Assembly (NCBI GenBank): GCA_910576335.1 | Contig: CAJTIU010000012.1 | Span: forward strand, 87,817 to 151,816 | Length of the DNA: 64,000 nucleotides | Source: Lachnospiraceae bacterium | Lineage (GTDB): Bacteria > Bacillota > Clostridia > Lachnospirales > Lachnospiraceae | Direction of reading: 5' to 3' | Shown: positions 35,106 to 43,350 of the stretch, one piece after another | Layout of the letters: each line of letters opens with the position of its first letter | Position numbering within the stretch: the stretch's first letter is position 1 | Notes under the pieces: model-generated | What the model was told of the DNA's origin: nothing | What the model saw: only the letters and a program-made list of their open reading frames with translations | Database searches by the model: none | Program-made: the position numbers and the translations under genes

Positions 35106-36000
35106 ATGAAGATACTGGCAAATCGGAAAATCAAGGCACTGTTTTATAAAATCCTGTTATATGTAATGGGTTTTTCACTGTTTTTTATAGTTTTTATACA
35201 ACTTGGAATTGCACAGGCAGCACTTTATATCGGAGGTGGCGCCATGGGGATGGGAGGTCTGATCATAGTGTCCTGCTATGGATATTTTAAAGAGCAGAAT
35301 GAGATTATGGAGAATGCAGCAGAACAGATCAGGGAATATATTTTTGGAAATAAAGATGCACGTATCGAATGTAATGATGAGGGCGAACTGTACAGGCTGT
35401 TTCATGAGGTGAATTCCTTGGTTTCCATTCTGAATGCCCATATTGAAAATGAGGGAAAAGAGAAAGAATTCTTAAAAAATACGATTTCAGATATTTCTCA
35501 TCAGTTAAAGACGCCTCTGGCAGCCTTAAATATTTATAATGGAATATTGCAGGGAGAGGTGGAAAATCTGCCTACAGTCAAAGAGTATGCCGATCTTTCT
35601 GAGCAGGAACTGGAAAGGATTGAAACGTTAGTACAGAATCTGTTAAAAATCTCTAAATTTGATGCAGGTACAATTGTAATGGAGAAGACACCGGAAAATA
35701 TATCTGAGATGATGGAGCGTATCAAGAAGTGTTTTTCTTTCCGCGCTGGACAGGAAGGCAAAGAGATTATCCTCTCTGGAGATGAATCGGCAGATTTTGT
35801 CTGCGATCGTAACTGGCTCATGGAGGCAGTAAATAATATTGTAAAAAATGCTTTGGACCATACTGGAAAGGGAGATTATAGGGATTGGGCTTGGGTTGCC
35901 GCTTGCAAAATCTATTATTGAAGCGCATGGGGGCAGCATTGCGGCCGACAGTGGATTAGGAGTTGGTTCGACATTTTATATAAATTTCCCTACTTTCTGA
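35106..36000 (+). pseudogene. Sensor histidine kinase with internal deletion and frameshift
   Basis: From ATG 35106 (GAGGTG upstream) the product has two helices (residues 13-55), a HAMP-like linker, phosphoacceptor ISDISHQLKTPLAALNIYNG and N box MEAVNNIVKNALDHT. It then runs out of frame and stops at 35919-35921. Another frame continues GLGLPLAKSIIEAHGGSIAA, then GLGVGSTFYINFP, to TGA 35998. The segment between the N box and the last G box (about 35-40 residues, including the DNGPG motif) is missing, so about 110 bases were deleted with a frame change near 35870. The kinase cannot bind ATP normally. Confidence 0.85.
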
Positions 36001-36025
36001 AAATTTTTTGAGATTTTAATATTTG

Positions 36026-36100
36026 TTCCATGCTTGTATCGAATCAGTGTGTATGTAATGAATTTAAGAGATGCCGTGTGCGCATCTCCTTTTTTCTGCC
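36026..36100 (+). repeat. 75-bp direct repeat with terminator, copy 1
   Basis: This segment (CCATGCTTGT, then CGAATCAGTGTGTA, then the terminator) is about 85 percent identical to 39300-39374 by eye. The two copies follow the kinase pseudogene and the FtsX gene respectively and so bracket the ABC-FtsX pair. Confidence 0.75.
36069..36096 (+). terminator. Intrinsic terminator after the kinase pseudogene
   Basis: Stem GAGATGC / GCATCTC with a seven-base loop, then C and six T. It separates the broken regulator/kinase from the ABC-FtsX genes. Confidence 0.75.
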
Positions 36101-36128
36101 TCAGTGGGCTGTTTGGATTTTGATGATT

Positions 36129-36144
36129 CCTGCAAAATTGCAGG
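36129..36144. promoter_or_regulatory. Palindrome upstream of the ABC-FtsX pair
   Basis: Arms CCTGCAA and TTGCAGG with AA centre, about 140 bases before the ABC gene. Candidate operator; the rest of 36101-36281 shows no gene. Confidence 0.3.
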
Positions 36145-36281
36145 ATAATTGCAATATTGCTGTAGGGGTGGTGTGATATGCTTCTTATACATTGAAATGA
36201 GATTCCACATAGACGGGTACAATGATTTGGGAATTCATTTTCAATATATGAATTTTTATGGAGAAAGAGGTGTTTTGGTTT

Positions 36282-36965
36282 ATGAATTTGTTGGAAGTTA
36301 AATCAATTTCCAAAACCTACGGAGAAGGAGATACAGCCGTACACGCGCTTAAAAAGGTAAGTTTTTCAGTACCGAAGGGAGAATTTGTAGCGATTGTCGG
36401 AGAATCAGGCTCTGGAAAGAGTACGCTTCTGAATATGATTGGTGCGCTAGATATGCCTTCTTTTGGCAAGGTATATATTGACAGCAAGGATATCTTTGCA
36501 ATGAAAGAGAGAAACCTTACGGTTTTCCGCCGTAGGAATATTGGGTTTATTTTTCAGAGCTTTAATCTGGTTCCCGAATTGACGGTTGAGCAGAATATTA
36601 TTTTCCCGGTACTGCTTGATTACCAGAAACCAAACAGGAAATATTTGGAGGAACTGCTGGCAGTGCTAAACCTTCAGGACCGCCGGCACCATCTGCCAAG
36701 CCGGCTGTCAGGCGGGCAGCAGCAGAGAGTGGCAATCGGGCGGGCGCTGATTACTCGCCCTGCCCTCATTCTTGCTGATGAGCCGACTGGGAATCTGGAT
36801 ACGCAGAACAGCAGAGAGGTAATTACTCTTCTAAAAGAAGCTTCAAAAAAGTATGAGCAGACCATTATTATGATTACTCACAGCCGGGGCATTGCACAGA
36901 AAGCGGATCGTATCCTGCAGGTATCGGATGGGGAGCTGACAAATTTGGGGAGGTGCGGTGAATGA
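36282..36965 (+). CDS. ABC transporter ATPase (LolD/MacB/BceA type), second module
   Basis: A 227-residue ATPase from ATG 36282; the in-frame ATG 36258 adds eight residues before the conserved [12 protein letters not shown] start. Walker [11 protein letters not shown]-loop [18 protein letters not shown], signature [15 protein letters not shown], Walker [13 protein letters not shown] and switch [13 protein letters not shown] are complete. It overlaps the permease start by four bases. Intact although the two-component genes before it are broken; a terminator and a separate palindrome upstream suggest it has its own promoter. Confidence 0.9.
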   Translation: MNLLEVKSISKTYGEGDTAVHALKKVSFSVPKGEFVAIVGESGSGKSTLLNMIGALDMPSFGKVYIDSKDIFAMKERNLTVFRRRNIGFIFQSFNLVPELTVEQNIIFPVLLDYQKPNRKYLEELLAVLNLQDRRHHLPSRLSGGQQQRVAIGRALITRPALILADEPTGNLDTQNSREVITLLKEASKKYEQTIIMITHSRGIAQKADRILQVSDGELTNLGRCGE

Positions 36966-39289
36966 AAAGCTATTTAAGCCTTATCCCGATTTCGGCAAAG
37001 GTACGCAGGCGGCAGAACCGGATGACACTTATGTGTATCGTGATAGCAGTATTTCTAGTAACCACGGTATTTAGCATGGTAGAAATGATGATGAAAATGG
37101 AAACCGCAGAAATGATCAGCACACATGGGAACTGGCACATTTCACTTCAGGGTATATCGGAGGAAGTTGCAAAACAGATTAGTTCGCGTTCAGATGTTGA
37201 TACAATTGCATGGAGTGATAAGATAAATGAAGAGGCTCAGGAAGACTATTTTGTAGGTGGCTCAAAGGCCGCTTTGTACGGTGTTGATGAATCATGGGTT
37301 ACAAATATCCGTGACTGTCTGGAGGAAGGATTGTATCCTCAAAGTGATAATGAAGTAATGCTCAGTACAAATGCAAAAAATATTCTAGGAGTTGCTATAG
37401 GGGATGCGGTTGCCGTAGATACACCTTCTGGGAGTGTTGATTATGTAATCTCTGGTTTTGGAGAACATGACCCGGAGTTCAATAAGATATATGATGCGAT
37501 TACTGTATATATGAGCAGAAGAGCATTTTCTAAAGTGTGCGAATTGGATGACCGGGAAGTATCGCCGGTTTATTATATTCGTTTTACTACCAATAGAGGT
37601 ACAACGAACCGTATTAATGAAATAAAAGAAGACTTCGGACTGGCAGATGAATCAATAGATGAAAATACTGCTTTGCTGGCAATTACAGGATACAGCAGTA
37701 ATGGATATGCTAAAGCGCTTTATCCCTTGGCAGCAGTCTTGTTTGTGTTAATCTTACTGGCCGGTATATTTATGATATCCAGCAGCATGAACAGTAATGT
37801 GGCTGAACGGACCCAGTTCTTTGGAATGATGCGCTGCATCGGGATGAGTAAGAAGCAGGTAACAAGGTTTGTAAGACTGGAGGCGTTGAACTGGTGTAAA
37901 ACTGCAATCCCAATAGGAATTTTTTTTGGCATTGCTGCAACCTGGATCTTGTGTCTTTGGCTTCGGAATGGAATTGAGGGGGAATTTACGGAATTACCGT
38001 TGTTTAATGTCAGTGTGATTGGAATAATCCTAGGAGTAGCGGAAGGTATTCTGACAGTATTCCTTGCAGCACAGTCGCCGGCAAGGCGGGCAGCCAGGGT
38101 TTCCCCCGCTATGGCGGTATCGGGCAACGTACTAAACGCAAAAAATATATACAGCACAAGAAACCTTGGCGCTGTCAAGGTTGAAACAGCGCTTGGTATC
38201 AGCCATGCAATGACTGCAAGGAAGAATTTGTTCCTTATGACAGGTTCCTTTGCGTTGAGCATTATCTTGTTTTTGGGATTTTCCGCAGGTCTTGATTTTG
38301 CAAAAGTACTGATCCCTTCTACAAGATCTTGGCAACCGGACTTTACAATTACCAGTGATGACGGGGCTTGTTCAGTGGAAAAAAATCTGGCGGATGAATT
38401 AGGTGAGATAAATGGCATAGAGCGTGTCTTTGGGAATATGGCAGCAGTTGACGTTCCATCTGTTTCTGGAAAGAATGTCAGTGAGGTAACGCTTGATTCT
38501 TATGAAGAATATCTGTTTCAATGTGCCGTAGACAGCAGAGTGGATGGAGACTTTTCAAAAGTAACGGGAGACAGTAATTATGTACTTACAATTTCCAAAC
38601 CGCATAATCCATTGGGAATAGGTGATAAAATACAAGTGAATGGAACAGAACTTGAAATTGCAGGGACTGTGTCAGAAGGGTTGTTTGAAGATGACGTTAC
38701 GCTAATCTGTACCGAAGAGACATTTGAGCATTTGATGGGAAAATCGGATTATGCAATGCTGAATATGCAGGTTTCAGGCTCTGTGGACAAAGATGGACTC
38801 GTCCAGTCTATCCGTAGTTTGATGAGCGACGATTACAATTTGGCAGACTATTATAACAGCAATAAGGAATCAGCTACAGAATATTGGGCGTTCCGTCTTG
38901 TTGTGTATATTTCCCTTTCAATTATTGTTCTGATTGCTGCATTGAACATTATTAACAGCACTTCTATGAGTGTATCGGCGAGGACAAAGCAGTATGGGGC
39001 TATGAGGGCTGTTGGGATGGATGTGCGTCAGCTTACAAAAATGATTGTAGCGGAGGTATTTACTTATGCTGTTGCAGGTTGTATGATTGGTTGTGTTTTA
39101 GGCATGATTCTGAATAAAATGATATTTGAGGCGTTTATTACGGCATATTTTGGTGAAATGTGGCATGTACCGATAGGAGAGATTAGCATTGTTTTTTTGG
39201 CTATTTTTATCTCCGCCGTCATTGCAGTCTATGGACCTGTAAAACGGATGCGTAATATGGCAATCATAGATACAATCGGAGATCTTTAA
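36962..39289 (+). CDS. FtsX-family ABC permease, two FtsX domains, second module
   Basis: A 775-residue membrane protein with the same layout as the permease at 27967: first helix (MTLMCIVIAVFLVTTVFSMV), extracellular domain, FtsX domain (PLAAVLFVLILLAGIFMISS, then FGMMRCIGMSKKQVTRFVRL coupling helix), a central helix (FLMTGSFALSIILFLGFSAG), second extracellular domain and C-terminal FtsX domain (YISLSIIVLIAALNIINSTS, KQYGAMRAVGMDVRQLTKMI). Co-translated with the ATPase. Likely resistance or efflux against cationic peptides or lipid-active compounds, by family. Confidence 0.88.
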   Translation: MKSYLSLIPISAKVRRRQNRMTLMCIVIAVFLVTTVFSMVEMMMKMETAEMISTHGNWHISLQGISEEVAKQISSRSDVDTIAWSDKINEEAQEDYFVGGSKAALYGVDESWVTNIRDCLEEGLYPQSDNEVMLSTNAKNILGVAIGDAVAVDTPSGSVDYVISGFGEHDPEFNKIYDAITVYMSRRAFSKVCELDDREVSPVYYIRFTTNRGTTNRINEIKEDFGLADESIDENTALLAITGYSSNGYAKALYPLAAVLFVLILLAGIFMISSSMNSNVAERTQFFGMMRCIGMSKKQVTRFVRLEALNWCKTAIPIGIFFGIAATWILCLWLRNGIEGEFTELPLFNVSVIGIILGVAEGILTVFLAAQSPARRAARVSPAMAVSGNVLNAKNIYSTRNLGAVKVETALGISHAMTARKNLFLMTGSFALSIILFLGFSAGLDFAKVLIPSTRSWQPDFTITSDDGACSVEKNLADELGEINGIERVFGNMAAVDVPSVSGKNVSEVTLDSYEEYLFQCAVDSRVDGDFSKVTGDSNYVLTISKPHNPLGIGDKIQVNGTELEIAGTVSEGLFEDDVTLICTEETFEHLMGKSDYAMLNMQVSGSVDKDGLVQSIRSLMSDDYNLADYYNSNKESATEYWAFRLVVYISLSIIVLIAALNIINSTSMSVSARTKQYGAMRAVGMDVRQLTKMIVAEVFTYAVAGCMIGCVLGMILNKMIFEAFITAYFGEMWHVPIGEISIVFLAIFISAVIAVYGPVKRMRNMAIIDTIGDL

Positions 39290-39299
39290 AAGTGGGACT

Positions 39300-39374
39300 G
39301 TTCCCATGCTTGTGTCGAAGCAGTGTGTAGTAACGATTTAAAGAGATGCCCTGTGTGCATCTCTTTTTTCCTGC
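39300..39374 (+). repeat. 75-bp direct repeat with terminator, copy 2
   Basis: Matches 36026-36100: CCATGCTTGT, CGAA.CAGTGTGTA, then ATTTAA.AGATGCC and the terminator. It begins 11 bases after the FtsX stop. Confidence 0.75.
39341..39369 (+). terminator. Intrinsic terminator after the FtsX gene
   Basis: AAGAGATGC and GCATCTCTT flank a CCTGTGT-type loop, followed by T residues. Part of the second 75-bp repeat. Confidence 0.8.
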
Positions 39375-39407
39375 GGCAGGGAGCCTCCTCGAGTGCTGAA
39401 AACGGTA

Positions 39408-39452
39408 TTGACTTTTTTGCAAAAATCCGATAGAATGATAGCAAGCACTTGC
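39408..39452 (+). promoter_or_regulatory. Sigma-A promoter and candidate TetR operator
   Basis: -35 TTGACT (39408-39413), 17 bases, -10 TAGAAT (39431-39436). GCAAG-CA-CTTGC (39441-39452) overlaps the probable start of transcription and is a candidate autoregulatory operator for the TetR gene that follows. Confidence 0.55.
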
Positions 39453-39466
39453 ATGGAGGTGGAAGA

Positions 39467-40045
39467 GTGGACGATACAAGCCAGAAAATTATTGACGCAA
39501 CCATGTCACTTATCCGTGATAAAGGGTATGTTGCTACTACCACAAAAGATATTGCGCGTCTGGCCGGAGTAAATGAATGTACTCTGTTCCGGAAATTTCA
39601 AAATAAAAAGGATATTGTATTACATGGAGTATCTCAGGAAAAATGGAGGGCGAATGTTACGCCAAAGCTTTTTCAAAACGTACAATGGGAGTTAGAGCAG
39701 GATCTGCAGATGTTTATGACCGCATATATGGATAAAATAACGCCTGATTTTGTAAATCTGTCTATTGGCCTGAGAGCGCCGCAGCTTTATGAAGAAACAG
39801 CTCCTTTGATCATGAAAGTGCCGCAGGCATTTATTTCTTCTCTGACAGAATATTTCAGGAAAATGGAGGAGCTGGGAAAGATTGCACATTATGACTTTGA
39901 AAGTCTGGCTATGACTATTTTTTCTTCCACATTTGGTTATACGTTTTTAAATGCGTCTTTTCATCAAAACCTTACCAAGACGGGCAGGGAAGAATTTATC
40001 AAGAACAGTGTAAAGATCTTTGTAAATGGAATTTCAGAAAGGTAA
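39467..40045 (+). CDS. TetR/AcrR-family transcriptional regulator
   Basis: A 192-residue protein. GTG 39467 is chosen because GGAGG lies eight bases upstream. Residues 6-52 form the TetR DNA-binding domain (KIIDATMSLIRDKGYVATTT, then KDIARLAGVNECTLFRKFQN). The ligand domain is helical and typical in length. It lies just downstream of the second ABC-FtsX pair and before ilvB, on the same strand but separated from both by a terminator or gap. The regulated gene is unknown; itself and the ABC-FtsX pair are candidates. Confidence 0.85.
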   Translation: MDDTSQKIIDATMSLIRDKGYVATTTKDIARLAGVNECTLFRKFQNKKDIVLHGVSQEKWRANVTPKLFQNVQWELEQDLQMFMTAYMDKITPDFVNLSIGLRAPQLYEETAPLIMKVPQAFISSLTEYFRKMEELGKIAHYDFESLAMTIFSSTFGYTFLNASFHQNLTKTGREEFIKNSVKIFVNGISER

Positions 40046-40119
40046 AAAAGGTACTGTGCATGCAGTGCCATTTTACAATATCAAGAAGCGTGCAAGTACA
40101 CGCATACAAGGAGGGGATT

Positions 40120-41838
40120 ATGTTGATCACGGGTGCAGAATTATTTGTGAAAGCTCTCAAAGCGGAGCAGATCGATACTCTGTTTGCTTATCCGGGCGGA
40201 CAGGCGATCGACCTGTTTCATGTCCTCTACGGTGAAAACGACATAGACGTTATTTTGCCGAGGCATGAACAGGGATTGATCCATGCTGCAGACGGATATG
40301 CACGCTCTACTGGAAAAGTCGGAGTATGTCTGGTTACGAGTGGACCGGGGGCTACAAATTTAGTGACGGGAATTGCAACAGCAAATTATGACAGTGTTCC
40401 TCTGGTATGTTTCACCGGGCAGGTACCTACCGGGCTGATCGGTAATGACGCATTTCAAGAAGTTGATATTGTAGGCATTACAAGAAGTATCTGCAAATAT
40501 GCTGTAACTGTCCGGAAACGTGAAGATCTGGCAGTGATCATAAAGAAAGCCTTTACGATTGCCAGGACAGGGAAACCAGGTGTTGTCGTGGTAGATCTGC
40601 CGAAGGATATCCAAAAAGAATACGGCAGTGATGAATATCCGGAAAAAATTGAAATCAGAGGATATAAGCCGAACCTTTCTGTTCATGCAGGGCAAATAAA
40701 GAAAGCCTTAGAAACATTGAACAGTGCAAAGAAGCCCTTATTTTTGATCGGCGGCGGCGTAAGCATCAGCCACGCACACTCTGAAATGCAAAAACTTGCA
40801 GAAATAACAGGAGTTCCGGTGATTACTACCATTATGGGGAAAGGGGTGATTCCTACCATCCATGACTTGTACATTGGGAATATTGGAATACATGGGAGCT
40901 ATGCGGCTAACATGGCTGTCAGTAATTGTGATGTCCTATTTTCCATAGGAACAAGGTTTAATGACCGTATAACTGGAAAAATCGGACATTTTGCCACCCA
41001 TGCAGCAATCATCCATATTGACATAGACCCTGCTTCTATCTCTAGAAATATTGAGGTTGATATTCCGATTGTAGCAGATGCAAAAACCGCCATTTCCGCA
41101 TTGCTTGAAAAAGCACAGAAGTTGGATATAGGAGAATGGTCAGAGCAGATTGAACAATGGAAAAGCCAATATCCGCTCTTTATGAAAACAAAGGGACTGA
41201 CCCCGGAAAAAATCATAAGGGAAATCAACCATACTTTTGACCATGCCATGATTGCAACAGATGTAGGGCAAAACCAATTATGGGCCACGCAATTTCTTGA
41301 GTTAAGCGACAAAAAGCAACTGTTGACTTCCGGAGGTTTAGGTACTATGGGCTATGGTTTTCCCGCTGCTATTGGAGCTAAGATTGGAAATCCGTCAAAG
41401 GATGTCATTGTGATTTCCGGGGACGGCGGAATGCAGATGAACATTCAGGAAATGGCAACTGCGGTTTGCTATGAACTTCCGATCATTGTCTGCATATTCA
41501 ACAATGGCTATCTAGGAAATGTAAGGCAATGGCAGGAAATGTTTTTTGATAAGCATTATTCAAGTACCTGCATGCGGTACAGAAAAAGCTGTCCCAATAT
41601 CTGTAATTCTCCAACAGAGCGCTGCCCTGAATACACACCGGATTTTACGAAACTGGCGGAAAGCTATGGCGCGAAAGGTATTCGCGTAACAAAAGAAAAT
41701 GAGATTGCCGCTGCATTTGAAACAGCAAAAAATACATTAAAAGTGCCAACTGTCATTGAATTTATGATTGAGCCGGAGGAAAATGTGATGCCGATTGTTC
41801 CGCCCGGCAATGCTTTGGACGACATGATTCTGGTGTAG
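40120..41838 (+). CDS. ilvB: Acetolactate synthase, large (catalytic) subunit
   Basis: A 572-residue ThDP enzyme that joins two pyruvates (or pyruvate and 2-oxobutyrate) in the first common step of valine, leucine and isoleucine synthesis. ATG 40120 follows AAGGAGGGG; the upstream in-frame ATG lacks a site. Key motifs: PGGQAIDLFHVLYGE with catalytic Glu in LPRHEQG, FAD/linker region GGGVSISHAHSEM, ThDP motif GDGGMQMNIQEMATA ending in FNNGYLGNVRQWQEMF. A Cys-rich insertion (CMRYRKSCPNICNSPTERC) after that motif is an unusual but known variant in clostridial relatives. ilvN follows after a 158-bp inverted-repeat element whose left arm includes this gene's stop codon. Confidence 0.93.
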   Translation: MLITGAELFVKALKAEQIDTLFAYPGGQAIDLFHVLYGENDIDVILPRHEQGLIHAADGYARSTGKVGVCLVTSGPGATNLVTGIATANYDSVPLVCFTGQVPTGLIGNDAFQEVDIVGITRSICKYAVTVRKREDLAVIIKKAFTIARTGKPGVVVVDLPKDIQKEYGSDEYPEKIEIRGYKPNLSVHAGQIKKALETLNSAKKPLFLIGGGVSISHAHSEMQKLAEITGVPVITTIMGKGVIPTIHDLYIGNIGIHGSYAANMAVSNCDVLFSIGTRFNDRITGKIGHFATHAAIIHIDIDPASISRNIEVDIPIVADAKTAISALLEKAQKLDIGEWSEQIEQWKSQYPLFMKTKGLTPEKIIREINHTFDHAMIATDVGQNQLWATQFLELSDKKQLLTSGGLGTMGYGFPAAIGAKIGNPSKDVIVISGDGGMQMNIQEMATAVCYELPIIVCIFNNGYLGNVRQWQEMFFDKHYSSTCMRYRKSCPNICNSPTERCPEYTPDFTKLAESYGAKGIRVTKENEIAAAFETAKNTLKVPTVIEFMIEPEENVMPIVPPGNALDDMILV

Positions 41839-41991
41839 TGTCTCATTCACTTTCAGCCAAATAACGCAGAATGAATTTTCAGTCTGCAAGGCGGCTGAAC
41901 GAGGCGATGCGGTGGCATCGTTGAGTGAAGTCAACGCAGCAGATGGAAATTCAGGCAAGTTATTTTGGCGAAATGTGAATGAGACACTACA
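41834..41991. mobile_element. MITE-like element between ilvB and ilvN
   Basis: Terminal inverted repeats of 17 bases (TGTAGTGTCTCATTCAC and exact complement, 41834-41850 and 41975-41991) are continued inward by imperfect pairing (CCAAATAAC with GTTATTTTGG; AATTTTCAGTCTGC with GCAGATGGAAATT). The 158-bp unit holds no gene. It supplies the ilvB stop codon (TAG at 41836-41838) and nearly reaches the ilvN ribosome site. It may be a non-autonomous transposable element or a large RNA structure between the two cistrons. Confidence 0.65.
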
Positions 41992-42014
41992 CTAGAGAGA
42001 GAGGAGCACTGAAC

Positions 42015-42521
42015 ATGAAAAAGAGGTGGATTTGTTTATTTGTTGAAAATGAGACAGGCGTTCTTGCCAGAATATCGGGAATATTTTCTGGAAAGTCTTA
42101 TAATCTGGATAGCTTGACCGTAGGGATAACCGAGGACAAAACGATTTCCCGTATGACGATCAGCCTGACAAGTGATGACAAAACATTTGAACAGATAAAA
42201 AAGCAGTTGGGCAGAAGTGTTGAAGTAATCAAGGTCGTCGATTTTGCCGACATTGCTGTTCACATGAAAGAGTTAATGTTTGTTAGGGTAAATCATTGTT
42301 CCGACAGGGAGGTTGATGAGATATTTAAAATCTCCAAAACATTCCATGCATCTGTTATTGATTATTCCCCGGCAACAGTTCTGATTGAAAGTATACAGAC
42401 AGAGAACCGCAATAATGCTCTGATCTTCTTATTGGAAAAATGCTATGCGAACCGAATTGAGATCGTCCGTGGAGGCAGTGTTGCCATCGAGGCGTTAAGT
42501 ATACCCAAGGGCACATTGTAA
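42015..42521 (+). CDS. ilvN: Acetolactate synthase, small (regulatory) subunit
   Basis: A 168-residue protein from ATG 42015 (GAGGAG upstream; an earlier in-frame ATG lies within the inverted-repeat element). Residues 1-75 are an ACT domain (WICLFVENETGVLARISGIF, NLDSLTVGITEDKTISRMTI) that binds valine for feedback control; a C-terminal domain follows (HCSDREVDEIFKISKTFHAS, then VEIVRGGSVAIEALS-like end). Partner of IlvB just upstream. A near-duplicate of its last codons and following sequence occurs right after the stop. Confidence 0.9.
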   Translation: MKKRWICLFVENETGVLARISGIFSGKSYNLDSLTVGITEDKTISRMTISLTSDDKTFEQIKKQLGRSVEVIKVVDFADIAVHMKELMFVRVNHCSDREVDEIFKISKTFHASVIDYSPATVLIESIQTENRNNALIFLLEKCYANRIEIVRGGSVAIEALSIPKGTL

Positions 42522-42622
42522 TACGCGCCCCTGCGGGGAAGGCGGGCTTCGTCCGATCATGTATACCCAAGGGCACACCGTAATATAATGTTCCACGTGC
42601 AGGCAAACTTCGTTCAATAAGG
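42499..42622 (+). repeat. Imperfect tandem duplication of the ilvN 3' end
   Basis: GTATACCCAAGGGCACA starts at 42499 (inside ilvN) and again near 42561, about 62 bases later; following bases (GTAAT, then GCAGG.AAACTTCGTTC versus GCGGGCTTCGTCC) also align. The unit includes the ilvN stop codon, so the second copy is non-coding. Confidence 0.55.
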
Positions 42623-42732
42623 TATAACAGAGCGATGAGTAATCTTTTGGAAGGGGATTCCATCTGGTTAGAAAATGGTCTTACGAATTCGATAGTCTGC
42701 AAGCTAATTTCTAGCCAGATGGACAAGAATCT

Positions 42733-43350
42733 TCAAATTGCATCCAAATAATGCTGTAAATTCTCTGCTAATTTGCCTATATGCACCCCGTCCACAAAAG
42801 AGTGATGAACCTGGACAGAGAATGGAAGCATGATTTTGCCATCCTTTTCCTCATATTTGCCCCAGTCAAATAACGGTGTGGCATTATCCTTATTTCCAGA
42901 ATCCGTATGGGATATATGGGTATATGCAACCCAAGGAAAAGCAGAAAACTGGAACACATCATTCCCTAACGGCGCTGTAAAGTATTCTTTCTGAGCTTGC
43001 TCCGTTTTTGCTGCAAGGCTTACATATTCTTCCATGGTATCTGTCATCTCTACGTTCACAACCTTGAACAGTTCCGTATCTTTGTTCAGATAGGTAAATG
43101 CGGTGTTGATCTTATCAAACAGCACCGGGCTGCCGTCAACAAACCGGTAACGGAATTCTTTGATCTGATTCGCACATTTGGAAACGGCGTATACAAAGGA
43201 AAAGGTGAAGGAGTATCCTTGTTTTTGGATCACCTCTAGAAAATGTGTGATATCCAGTCCAAATGTAACGCAATATTGCGGATTTAAGCTATTTCTGAAA
43301 ATCTGATAATGTAATGCCCTGTCCAAATTAGATAAATCAATTTTTCTCAT
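42733..43350 (-). CDS. cat: Chloramphenicol O-acetyltransferase-type enzyme
   Basis: A 205-residue protein of the classical CAT family (usual length 205-220). It has the catalytic motif HHSFVDGVH with His183 as general base and Asp187, the start motif DLSNLDRALHYQIF and RYRFVDGSPVLFDKINTAFT. It acetylates chloramphenicol with acetyl-CoA in the cytoplasm if it acts as family members do; some chromosomal homologues have weak or other activity. It is the second gene after a methyltransferase (4-base overlap), without a leader peptide or attenuator of its own. Confidence 0.85.
   Translation of the reverse strand: MRKIDLSNLDRALHYQIFRNSLNPQYCVTFGLDITHFLEVIQKQGYSFTFSFVYAVSKCANQIKEFRYRFVDGSPVLFDKINTAFTYLNKDTELFKVVNVEMTDTMEEYVSLAAKTEQAQKEYFTAPLGNDVFQFSAFPWVAYTHISHTDSGNKDNATPLFDWGKYEEKDGKIMLPFSVQVHHSFVDGVHIGKLAENLQHYLDAI

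Noticed and set aside
37720..38418. Long minus-strand frame (232 codons) inside the FtsX gene
   Set aside because: It opposes a well-supported membrane protein, has no ribosome site and no recognisable motif.
41834..41991. Inverted repeat between ilvB and ilvN as an intact insertion sequence
   Set aside because: Too short to encode a transposase; recorded as MITE-like instead.
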